Of a stretch of DNA of 14,982 nucleotides, positions 6,515-14,982 are shown one piece after another. Source of the DNA: DATGHS01 sp035307785 (GTDB taxonomy: Bacteria; Planctomycetota; Planctomycetia; Gemmatales; Gemmataceae); contig DATGHS010000257.1 in the NCBI GenBank assembly GCA_035307785.1, positions 1 to 14,982 on the forward strand, given 5' to 3'. Below the pieces are notes generated by a model. That model saw nothing but the letters and a program-made list of their open reading frames with translations, was not told the DNA's origin and did no database searches. Position 1 is the stretch's first letter. Each line of letters starts with the position of its first letter. Made by a program: the position numbers and the translations under genes.

Positions 6515-7861
6515 ATGGCGCGCACGGCGACTCCTGGGCTCGATTGGGCACATCCGGGCATGTTGGAAGCCCCGTTGGCGCCCGAAACGTTGGAGGAAGC
6601 GGGACTGACGGCCGGCTTCATTAACGACATGATCTTGAAGAGCTTGTACACCCGTGGGCAAATGCTCGGGCGTGATCTGGCCCAGTTCATGTGTTTGCCG
6701 TTTAAGGTCATTCGCGATTGTTTGAAGTTCCTCAAGGACCAAAAGAGCATCGAAGTTGCCGGCGGCGACCTGGTGGGCGAAGTGAGCTATGTCTACGCGC
6801 TTACCGATCTGGGCCGCTCGCGCGCCAACGACGCCATGCGGGCCTGCTCTTATGTGGGCGCCGCCCCGGTTCCGCTCGACGATTACATCGAGCAATGTTA
6901 CCGCCAGGCCGTCACAGGCATCGGTTGTATTCCCGAATCGCTCAAAGCTTCGTTCGGCCACCTTGTGCTGCGCGAAGACCTGTTCAACGCGATTGGCCCG
7001 GCCATCATCAGCGGCCGGTCCGTCTTCATTTATGGCCCGCCGGGCAATGGCAAGACCGCAATTGCCCGCTCCATCGGCGATTTCATGAACAATGCCGGCG
7101 GCTCCATTTACATTCCGTATGCATTTACGGTGGAAGGCAGCATTGTTACGGTTTTTGATCCATCGCTTCATCAGCAGGACGACGATCAAAGCTTGGACCA
7201 TCATGAAGACAGCGACGCTACCGTTCGCCGACTGCTCTCCGTGGGCAACCTCGATACGCGCTGGGTGCGCATCCACCGGCCCGTGATCGTCACTGGCGGC
7301 GAATTGAATCTCAGCATGCTCGACCTACGCTACAATGCGGATGCCAATTTCTACCAGGCTCCGATTCACTATAAGGCAAATGGCGGCGTCTTCCTCATCG
7401 ACGACTTTGGCCGGCAGATCGTCAGCCCCAAGGAGTTGCTCAACCGCTGGATTTTGCCCCTGGAAGACCGGCACGATTATCTCACTATCGCCAATGGCAA
7501 GAAGTTTCAGGTGCCGTTCGAACAATTGATCATCTTCTCGACGAATCTCGATCCGAAAGATCTGGTGGACGACGCGTTCCTCCGCCGTATTCGCCACAAA
7601 GTGCAAATTCTGGCGCCAGCGCGCGAAGTGTACGAGAAGATCTTTAACAATTACGCGCGCAAACTCGGCATGAATCCCTGTCCGGAAGGAATCGAGTATC
7701 TTTACACCCGCTATTACAATCAGGGCCGGAATCCCCGCGCCAGCGATTGCCGCGATTTGTTGGAGATCGTGCAATCCATTTGCCGATACAGACGACAGCC
7801 GGTCCACCTCACGCGCGAACTCCTTGCTGAAGCGGCCGCCACGTTCATTGCCGAGTTCTAA
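6515..7861 (+). CDS. AAA+ ATPase with N-terminal winged-helix-like region
   Basis: This 448-residue protein has two parts. Residues about 30-110 are helical with a LTDLGR turn near 97-101 (EVSYVYALTDLGRSRA), the look of a winged-helix domain. The AAA+ domain follows: Walker A GPPGNGKT at 174-181, Walker B GVFLIDDFG at 291-299 (D296/D297), sensor-1 FSTN at 341-344, candidate arginine fingers DDAFLRRIRHK at 352-362, and a C-terminal lid (about 370-445). An acidic insert (QQDDDQSLDHHEDSD, 220-234) lies between the Walker motifs. It resembles the MoxR/Lon-like side of the AAA+ family more than a classical pilus ATPase, but I cannot name the subfamily. It stands between Tad genes, with a good GGAGG site. 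It may remodel the pilus machine or act as a regulator; this is inferred from context. Confidence 0.9.
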   Translation: MARTATPGLDWAHPGMLEAPLAPETLEEAGLTAGFINDMILKSLYTRGQMLGRDLAQFMCLPFKVIRDCLKFLKDQKSIEVAGGDLVGEVSYVYALTDLGRSRANDAMRACSYVGAAPVPLDDYIEQCYRQAVTGIGCIPESLKASFGHLVLREDLFNAIGPAIISGRSVFIYGPPGNGKTAIARSIGDFMNNAGGSIYIPYAFTVEGSIVTVFDPSLHQQDDDQSLDHHEDSDATVRRLLSVGNLDTRWVRIHRPVIVTGGELNLSMLDLRYNADANFYQAPIHYKANGGVFLIDDFGRQIVSPKELLNRWILPLEDRHDYLTIANGKKFQVPFEQLIIFSTNLDPKDLVDDAFLRRIRHKVQILAPAREVYEKIFNNYARKLGMNPCPEGIEYLYTRYYNQGRNPRASDCRDLLEIVQSICRYRRQPVHLTRELLAEAAATFIAEF

Positions 7862-7938
7862 AAAGCAGGGTCCAATTCCCGATAGGACACCGTCCTATTG
7901 CCGAGTGACCTGTGGCCACGGACATCTGGGGAAAGACC

Positions 7939-9042
7939 ATGGAAGGTCGCAAAGCAATCATTTTGGCGGGCGGGATCATTTGCGGGCTCATTGGTTGCAC
8001 GCACACCGAGCCACGGCAATCGGCGGACCCTTTGGTGTCCGCCGCGCCGCCGGCCAAACCGCCCGCGGTAGGCAGCAATACCCCCATTAACATTCGCAAG
8101 GAACCGGAGCCGCCCAAGGAAGCCCAAGTGAAGCCGGCCACGGCCGTGACCTGGGGCGACGTGCTCGCTCAATGCGCCGCCGATGAGAACCGCTCGCCGC
8201 AAGAACGCAATCAATATTCGAGCAAGGCTCAGGACTCGTATCGCCGGGCGCTCCAACTCGATGCCAAATTCGTGCCGGCCTACATAGGACTGGCGAAGGC
8301 TCAGGAGTTCGCCGGCGACCGCGATGGGGCGCTGAAAACCTGGCAAACTGCTTTGACGAAATTGCCAAACGAGGCGACGCTCTGGTTCCAACGCGGCCTG
8401 TGCCTGGGGCGGATACAGCGCTTTGACGAGGCGGCCGTGAGCCTGGCCCAGGCGTGCCGGCTCGAGCCGCGAAACATGGAATACTGCAAGAGCATGGGCT
8501 TCATGCTGGCGCGGCAAGGTCGGGACGAGGAAGCCCTGACTTGGCTGCGCAAAGCGATGCCGGAGGCTGACGCACAATATAACATGGCCCGGATGATGCA
8601 GCACATCGGCCAGGGCGAAGCTGCCCGCCAGCACCTGGTGCTGGCCTTGAAGGCCCAGCCGGACCATGGGCCGTCGCAGAAGATGCTCATGGAAGGCAAC
8701 GATCCGGCGCCGGCGGCTCAGGCGGTCCAGCAAGCGCAATACAACGCCGGCGCTCCCGAATTCAACAATGTGAACGCCGTTTATCAGCCAAGCCCGACGG
8801 TGGCCATGCCGGTGCGGCCGGCGGATTTCTCCGTGCCCGCAACATCCACGGCGGCTCCTGCTCGCAATGCACTTCCCGTTCCGGCAATGCCGGTGACGAT
8901 CGATCAATTTGACACGAGTCTTGCCATGCCCGACCTTCACGGGGTCGGCGCGGCCCAATTCCAGTCCAAGCCGCCCACTGCGACGGCGAGCCCGAAGCGT
9001 AACGGGCCTGACATCTCGTACACGATCGTGCCGGAGCCATAA
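7939..9042 (+). CDS. TPR lipoprotein, TadD-like
   Basis: TadD-type lipoproteins carry TPR repeats and are thought to help assemble or localise the Tad secretin in the outer envelope. The ATG at 7939 was chosen because it gives a clean lipoprotein signal peptide, 19 residues ending in LIGC with C20 as the lipid site. GGGG at 7928-7931 and following purines serve as the binding site. A GTG at 7912 would bury the signal. Residues about 95-240 contain four or so TPR-like helix pairs (for example AYIGLAKAQEFAGDRDGALK, and LWFQRGLCLGRIQRFDEAA). The C-terminal 120 residues are Pro/Ala/Gln-rich and probably disordered. The product is 367 residues. Whether it is the functional TadD or only a similar TPR lipoprotein cannot be settled here. 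Confidence 0.85.
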   Translation: MEGRKAIILAGGIICGLIGCTHTEPRQSADPLVSAAPPAKPPAVGSNTPINIRKEPEPPKEAQVKPATAVTWGDVLAQCAADENRSPQERNQYSSKAQDSYRRALQLDAKFVPAYIGLAKAQEFAGDRDGALKTWQTALTKLPNEATLWFQRGLCLGRIQRFDEAAVSLAQACRLEPRNMEYCKSMGFMLARQGRDEEALTWLRKAMPEADAQYNMARMMQHIGQGEAARQHLVLALKAQPDHGPSQKMLMEGNDPAPAAQAVQQAQYNAGAPEFNNVNAVYQPSPTVAMPVRPADFSVPATSTAAPARNALPVPAMPVTIDQFDTSLAMPDLHGVGAAQFQSKPPTATASPKRNGPDISYTIVPEP

Positions 9043-9105
9043 TCCTGGTGATCGCCGTTTACGCGCTAATCCGTCCTTCCTCCGCAGCTTGCCCTGGAAT
9101 TGACC

Positions 9106-9927
9106 ATGATTTCGGATCGGGCCTTTCTGTTAACTATTCTCGAGCAACCGGACGAGCTGCCTCCGCGGCTGGTTTACGCCGATTGGCTGGACGAACACGG
9201 CGAAACCGCACGGGCGGAATTCATTCGCTTGCAGTGTGCCGGCGACAACGAGCGCCGGCAGCATGGACTCCTGCACCAGCACGGCGCCGAGTGGGCCGAG
9301 CCCATTTTCCGGCATGCTTACAGCTATCGCTTTCACCGCGGCTTCATTGAAGAGTTGACCATACAGGCTCGGATCTTTCTCGAAGTGGGCGAACAACTAT
9401 TTCTTGAGGCGCCGATTCGCCGGTTGCGCCTTATCGGCGCCCACGGCTTGATCGACCGGCTCGTGCAAATGCCGGAACTGCGCCGCGTGCGCGCTCTGCA
9501 CCTCACGGGTTGCGCGATTGGCGATGAAGGAGTTAAATCTCTTGCCCGGGCTTCCGTCCTGGCCGATGTGCATACAGTGCGCTTGGGTGCGAATGCGGTC
9601 ACGGATGAGGGCGTCGCGAGGTTGATCGAAGCAAGCAACTTTCCACACCTTCAAGCCTTGGTTCTGCGCGACAATCTGATCGGCGACCAAGGCGCCCAAC
9701 TGCTCGCAAGCGCGCGTGGATGGCCCCGCCTGCAATGCCTCGATTTGAGCGATAACCTGATCGGCGAAGCGGCAGTTCATGCGCTGGCCCAATCCCCGCG
9801 CTGGCGCACACTGCAGCGGCTCGACCTGTCGCATCAGTTCAAAGGCCACAACCGCGCACCACGCCCGCGCGAGCGTGCTTCGAGCGCGATTCTCGCAGCC
9901 AACAATAACAATGGAAGAATGATTTAG
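9106..9927 (+). CDS. TIGR02996-domain protein with leucine-rich repeats
   Basis: The first 45 residues, with PPRLVYADWLDEHGETARAEFIRLQ at 19-43 in part, match the TIGR02996 'repeat-companion' domain, which I know mainly from planctomycetes and myxobacteria. From about residue 125 there are four ribonuclease-inhibitor-type leucine-rich repeats of about 27 residues (LHLTGCAIGDEG, VRLGANAVTDEG, LVLRDNLIGDQG, LDLSDNLIGEAA) and a truncated fifth at about 236-243. The tail (245-273) is basic and then Asn-rich. It is 273 residues and has no signal peptide. The ATG at 9106 was preferred over an in-frame TTG at 9100. The architecture suggests protein binding; no enzymatic motif is visible. It lies 63 bases after the TPR gene, so it could belong to the same operon, but its function is unknown. 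Confidence 0.88.
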   Translation: MISDRAFLLTILEQPDELPPRLVYADWLDEHGETARAEFIRLQCAGDNERRQHGLLHQHGAEWAEPIFRHAYSYRFHRGFIEELTIQARIFLEVGEQLFLEAPIRRLRLIGAHGLIDRLVQMPELRRVRALHLTGCAIGDEGVKSLARASVLADVHTVRLGANAVTDEGVARLIEASNFPHLQALVLRDNLIGDQGAQLLASARGWPRLQCLDLSDNLIGEAAVHALAQSPRWRTLQRLDLSHQFKGHNRAPRPRERASSAILAANNNNGRMI

Positions 9928-9944
9928 CGCACGCTTCCATTTTC

Positions 9945-10007
9945 TGTAGCGGAATTCGCAAGAATTCCGCCAGCCGCCTAGTCGGAATTCTTGCGAATTC
10001 CGCTACA
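9945..10007. repeat. Perfect 25-bp inverted repeat with self-folding arms
   Basis: The arm at 9945-9969 starts TGTAGCGGAATTCGCAAGAA and ends TTCCG, and is perfectly complementary to 9983-10007, with a 13-base spacer. Each arm is itself a hairpin: CGGAATTC and GAATTCCG around a GCAA loop (TTGC in the partner). It lies between the convergent ends of the LRR and homoserine dehydrogenase genes. It has no U-tract on either strand, so it is not a canonical intrinsic terminator. It looks like a dispersed palindromic repeat. Confidence 0.9.
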
Positions 10008-10097
10008 AAAGCGCGAAGTCCGCGCTAGGTCCGTCTTGGCAAGCAGGACCCCCGAATGCCGCGTGGCAAGCGTCGCCTACATTTTTGCCATCGGCTT

Positions 10098-11396
10098 TCA
10101 GTCCGCCACCGAGAAGTACACGCTCGGCGCGGTCACGCCGCGCAGCCGGCTGATGTCTTCGGCCGCGGCGCGGAAGCGGCCGGTGAGGGCGGTGTGCGTG
10201 AGAATGACCAGCGGCACGATATCGCCTTCGCGCTCGTCGAGCGCCTCATGCTGGATCACCGAAGAGATACTCACCTGCTCGTCCGCCAAAGCGCGGCAAA
10301 CGTCGGCCAGCACGCCGGGGCGGTCTTCCACCAACAAGCGCAGATAGAACCGGCTGCGGACGCTGTCGGCGGGGCGTAGGCTCGCGCTTTGCAGCGACCA
10401 GAGCCGCAAATTCGCGAACGTGCGCTGCGCGCGGCCCACGGCCAGGTCGATGAGGTCGGCCAACACGGCGCTGGCCGTCGGCATCGCTCCGGCGCCCGGG
10501 CCGTAGAAGAGCGTTTCGCCCACCAGATCACCATAGACCTGGATGGCATTGGCCGAGCCGCGGACTTGCGCCATCGGCGTGGAATTCCGAAGCAGCACGG
10601 GCGCGACTTGCAATGCCAACTGCCCTTCGGAGAGCCAGGCTTCGGCCAACAACTTAACAGTGTGATGCAATTCGCTGGCAAAGCGGATATCCATGTCATG
10701 AATGCCGGCGACGCCGCGGCGGCTGATCGCGGAAATCGGCACCGCCACGCCGAAAGCCAATTGTGCCAGAATCGCCAATTTGTGAGCCGAGTCGGTGCCG
10801 TCCACATCGAGGGTCGGGTCTGCTTCCGCAAAACCCCGCCGTTGCGCCTCTGCCAGCGCGGCAGCATACGTTTGCTGCTGCTCGGTCATTTCGGTGAGAA
10901 TGAAGTTGCTGGTGCCATTGAGGATGCCTTGCAGCGAAATGATCTGGTTTGCCGCCAAACCTTGACTGAGCGCCGCGACGATTGGAACTCCTCCGGCCAC
11001 ACTCGCCTCGAAGGCCACCACGCGCTCGGCTCGGCGAGCGGCTTCGTAGATTTCCGGTCCATGTTGCGCCAAGAGCGCCTTGTTGGCAGTGACCACGTGC
11101 TTGCCGGCAGCAAGCGCCGCAAGCACGGCCGCGCGCGCCACCTCAACGCCGCCAATCAGTTCGACAATGACTTGCACATTCGGATCGGTGATCGCAGCCT
11201 GAATGTCGGTGCCGACCAGCTCGCGCGGCATCGGCACGGCCCGCGGCTTGGCCGGATCGCGCACGACCACGCGCTTCAGGTTCAAGGGCCGGCCGGCTCG
11301 CTGGGCCATGCGGTCGCGCTCTTCCAGCAGTAATTTCGCAACTCCGCCGCCGACGGTGCCACAACCTAGCAGAGCCAGATTCAACGTTTCACTCAT
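10098..11396 (-). CDS. hom: Homoserine dehydrogenase with ACT domain
   Basis: This enzyme reduces aspartate-4-semialdehyde to homoserine using NAD(P)H, at the branch point to threonine and methionine. The 432-residue product has a Rossmann fold starting LALLGCGTVGGG (GxGxxG at 11-16), followed by the catalytic region. Using the known yeast enzyme as guide, the expected residues are present: K106 in TANKAL, E191 in EADP, D202 and K206 in GTDSAHK. GTSNF is at 161-165. The C-terminal ACT domain (about 350-430, YLRLLVEDRPGVLADVCRAL) usually binds an amino-acid effector such as threonine. This is the monofunctional form without aspartokinase. The start at 11396 was chosen because MSETLNLALLGCG matches the family; an upstream TTG at 11492 would add 32 residues that look non-native. 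Confidence 0.96.
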   Translation of the reverse strand: MSETLNLALLGCGTVGGGVAKLLLEERDRMAQRAGRPLNLKRVVVRDPAKPRAVPMPRELVGTDIQAAITDPNVQVIVELIGGVEVARAAVLAALAAGKHVVTANKALLAQHGPEIYEAARRAERVVAFEASVAGGVPIVAALSQGLAANQIISLQGILNGTSNFILTEMTEQQQTYAAALAEAQRRGFAEADPTLDVDGTDSAHKLAILAQLAFGVAVPISAISRRGVAGIHDMDIRFASELHHTVKLLAEAWLSEGQLALQVAPVLLRNSTPMAQVRGSANAIQVYGDLVGETLFYGPGAGAMPTASAVLADLIDLAVGRAQRTFANLRLWSLQSASLRPADSVRSRFYLRLLVEDRPGVLADVCRALADEQVSISSVIQHEALDEREGDIVPLVILTHTALTGRFRAAAEDISRLRGVTAPSVYFSVAD

Positions 11397-11740
11397 ATCG
11401 AGGATATACGAATCGCAAGACGCGGTGTGGAGTGCCGGATTCCCTCGTCCCCCCTCCTCCCCAATACCAACGTCGCGAACGGTTTTCTCCAAGTTCTACG
11501 GCCGGAAAGGCCGATTCGATCAGCCAGGCTGAGGGCCTGAGCGAAGGTTACAGTGTAGGCAAGGGCCCTGAAGGGGCCATTCAACGATGCGGGTAGCTTA
11601 AAGGTTCGTAATCCGAAAATTGCCTTTCTTCGCAGCGCTTACGGCCTGGGCTGGTATAATCGGCCCTTCAGGCCGGAAAATATCACTTACAGCGAGTGCT
11701 CGCAAAGCTGCATCCGTCTTGCGCAGCCACAAGCGGCGAA
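11397..11740. other. 344-bp region between urocanate hydratase and homoserine dehydrogenase
   Basis: I find no gene here. The only open frame over part of it reads through the start of homoserine dehydrogenase and shows no domain. There are two near-palindromic GGCCC-type segments (11564-11579 and 11661-11676) and a small CGGCC-GGAAA-GGCCG hairpin at 11500-11514. A plus-strand TGG-TATAAT (11652-11660) is a good extended -10 match but points into the antisense of hutU. I see no clear promoter for homoserine dehydrogenase on the minus strand. Confidence 0.5.
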
Positions 11741-13423
<1,683 letters not shown>

Positions 13424-13428
13424 GCAAA

Positions 13429-13434
13429 CCTCCT
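13429..13434 (-). promoter_or_regulatory. Shine-Dalgarno site of hutU
   Basis: AGGAGG on the minus strand, five bases before the ATG at 13423, is a near-ideal ribosome binding site and decides the start. Confidence 0.85.
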
Positions 13435-13443
13435 GCTGTTTGA

Positions 13444-13510
13444 GACAAGGTGACAAGGTGACCCAACAGTTCTTTCACCTTGTCACCTTGTCACCCCCTC
13501 ACCTTGTCAC
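13444..13510. repeat. Inverted repeat built from an 8-bp unit
   Basis: An 18-bp perfect stem pairs GACAAGGTGACAAGGTGA (13444-13461) with 13475-13492, with a 13-base loop; a further TCACCTTGTCAC copy follows at 13499-13510. The unit is GACAAGGT repeated every 8 bp. It sits between the metallohydrolase stop and the hutU ribosome site, in the leader of hutU on the minus strand. Confidence 0.9.
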
Positions 13511-13512
13511 GC

Positions 13513-14982
13513 TTAACTTCCCTCCGGCGCTTCGGCCGCAATCTTGCGGTAAATCTCCAGCGCCTTCTGGAAGGTCTTTTCAGCTTCGGGCCGCTCTTCG
13601 GGGTTCAGGCCGGGGCCGCGAACGCCCCAGAGTTGCTCGATCACCCCGATGCACCACTCCGCGCTCTTTCGCGAAGCGCGAATTGGTTTGCCTTCGACAA
13701 TAACGTTCACCGGGTTCGTGTGCATCTGGGGGAAATGCCGCAAGGCAATCCAGCTGCTGCGCTCGACGGGAGCCGAGAACTCGATGTCATGAATCTGATC
13801 ATCGGCAGGGACTTCCGTCTTGGCAACCGCCTTGCCGTTGACGATAAGTTCCACGGTGCGCATCCGGCCCTGGGGCAGCGCAGCGCCCTTCGATGTGCCG
13901 AGCGGCATTTCGGAAGCAAACGCGACCTTGGCAGTAATCTTCACGGTGCCTGGCTTATCGAGCTTCAACTCGTCGCCGCTGCTTTGGCCGCCCACGCGGA
14001 AGTCGAGTGCATGCGCGTAGCCATCGGAAACGTACGACCGCCCTTTCGCGATACCGTTGCACCATTGCGTGAAGTCCACGTGATCGACCTTGCCAAGCTG
14101 AACGTAAACGCGGCCCTCGCCCACCCGGCTACCGCTGATGCAAGGGAAATCAGTTTCGCCGCTGGCCTTGAGCGGGAAGCCGCAGTTCATGATGTGATAC
14201 CAACAATTCCACTCCGGCACGCGGGCCGTGTCCATGGCGCTGATGAAATCACACACACCCATGGCGGTGCTGACGCAGATCTCCTGCGCGCCAATGCCAT
14301 CCATCTCCGGGATGCAGAGATTCGGCAAACGATTCATCATCCGGCCGTGACTCGCCGTGAGTTCTGCCAGCGTGATCTGGCCATCGTGATTCGTGTCGAT
14401 TGTGTCGAATGGTTCGGGCAAGGGCAGCTTGGCCTTTACGGCCTCATCTTTAGTAATGAAGCCATCGTTGTTGGCATCAAGTGCCTGGAACAACCGCCGA
14501 GCAGCTCGGTCGACGTTCACGCCGAGCCCGCTGGCGGAGTGGGCATAGCCCGTTACACCGCCCTGTTCCTTCACCCAGCGCATCACCGGGGTCGTCCAGG
14601 TCGGCCAGCCTTTGGTCTTCGTGCCGTCCGAGCCAGGGTAGGTCTGGTCTTTCAAATTCAGCAGACAAACGTGGCCCATCGCCTGCGAGCCGAAGCCGGA
14701 AACTTCGATGTCGTACTTCAGCACGGTAAACGGCTCACTCAGCTTGTTCACAGTTGGTTCGAAGAATTGCCGTTGGAATTCGTAGCACGGCCCCCAGGTA
14801 AGGTTGCAACCGACGTTCAGCCCTTCGCCCTTCACGTGCAAGAACATGTCCTTGGCAAACACGCCCTCGGTGGGGTTCGTGTAGTGAGCGCAGCCGGCCG
14901 CGTGGATGTGATGGTCGCCGGAGTAGAATCCGTAATCCAGCGTGTTGATCCAGCGCTGCAGTTTATCAGAAATAATCATCGG
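13513..14982 (-). CDS. CehA/McbA-like metallohydrolase with two EF-hands (N-terminus probably outside window)
   Basis: The frame is open to the right edge; an ATG exists at 14979 but the catalytic domain begins almost at once, so an N-terminal part (signal peptide and perhaps a leading domain) may lie outside. Counting from that ATG, GDHHIH at 21-26 supplies PHP/CehA-type metal ligands, and H103 (MGHV) and H147 (GYAHSAS) are further candidates. Two canonical calcium-binding EF-hand loops sit inside the domain: DANNDGFITKDE (168-179) and DTNHDGQITLAE (195-206). Catalytic-domain-like sequence resumes at about 222 with a Cys-rich, Trp-rich segment (to 310). The C-terminal region (about 320-440) looks like a beta-rich module. 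The substrate is unknown; relatives hydrolyse carbamate or phosphate-type esters. Its stop precedes hutU by 89 bases. Confidence 0.85.
   Translation of the reverse strand, partial: PMIISDKLQRWINTLDYGFYSGDHHIHAAGCAHYTNPTEGVFAKDMFLHVKGEGLNVGCNLTWGPCYEFQRQFFEPTVNKLSEPFTVLKYDIEVSGFGSQAMGHVCLLNLKDQTYPGSDGTKTKGWPTWTTPVMRWVKEQGGVTGYAHSASGLGVNVDRAARRLFQALDANNDGFITKDEAVKAKLPLPEPFDTIDTNHDGQITLAELTASHGRMMNRLPNLCIPEMDGIGAQEICVSTAMGVCDFISAMDTARVPEWNCWYHIMNCGFPLKASGETDFPCISGSRVGEGRVYVQLGKVDHVDFTQWCNGIAKGRSYVSDGYAHALDFRVGGQSSGDELKLDKPGTVKITAKVAFASEMPLGTSKGAALPQGRMRTVELIVNGKAVAKTEVPADDQIHDIEFSAPVERSSWIALRHFPQMHTNPVNVIVEGKPIRASRKSAEWCIGVIEQLWGVRGPGLNPEERPEAEKTFQKALEIYRKIAAEAPEGS

Noticed and set aside
7912..7938. 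GTG start for the TPR lipoprotein
   Set aside because: It would place nine residues before the basic start of a clean lipoprotein signal peptide, and the ATG at 7939 has a purine-rich site in front of it.
9945..10007. Canonical intrinsic terminator between convergent genes
   Set aside because: The stem is strong, but neither strand has a U-tract after it: the plus side is followed by AAAA and the minus side by GAAAA.
10389..11333. A 314-codon plus-strand open frame opposite homoserine dehydrogenase
   Set aside because: It is a shadow of a complete enzyme with catalytic residues in place; the antisense product resembles no protein.

Overview
The window looks like chromosome of a planctomycete, probably of the Pirellulales type. 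The signs are a membrane-anchored Ser/Thr kinase with a DWG (not DFG) magnesium loop, a TIGR02996-type 'repeat-companion' protein, a CehA/McbA-like metallohydrolase carrying EF-hands, and many short palindromic repeats between genes. No database search was possible; the taxonomy is inferred from protein architecture.

Region 1 (1-1644, minus strand) is the N-terminal 548 codons of a Ser/Thr protein kinase that runs off the left edge. Its kinase domain contains a GC-rich palindromic element read in frame as about 29 extra residues. Region 2 (1862-9927, plus strand) is diverged from the kinase. It holds a partial Tad/Flp-type pilus assembly cluster: cpaF/tadA ATPase, tadB, tadC, a lipoprotein with an OmpA/CpaD-like look, a small membrane protein, an AAA+ ATPase with an N-terminal winged-helix-like part, a TPR lipoprotein of the TadD kind, and a TIGR02996/LRR protein. 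Pilin, prepilin peptidase, secretin (CpaC), CpaB and TadZ are not in the window. CpaF would power the TadB/TadC inner-membrane platform, and the two lipoproteins would act on the outer side. The AAA+ protein may remodel or regulate the machine. The divergent kinase may or may not be connected.

Region 3 (10098-14982, minus strand) is housekeeping and catabolism: homoserine dehydrogenase with an ACT domain, urocanate hydratase without other hut genes in view, and a CehA/McbA-like metallohydrolase cut by the right edge, with two canonical EF-hand loops in its catalytic part. The TIGR02996/LRR gene and the homoserine dehydrogenase gene converge on a perfect 25-bp inverted repeat.

The most unusual feature is the density and variety of palindromes. 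There are four sequence families in 15 kb: a CCTAAC-ended 87-bp element inside a protein-coding kinase domain, two related elements built from 7-bp units, one built from an 8-bp unit, and one whose arms are themselves small hairpins. Three of them lie between a stop codon and the start codon of the next gene. No tRNA, rRNA, CRISPR array or transposase was seen.
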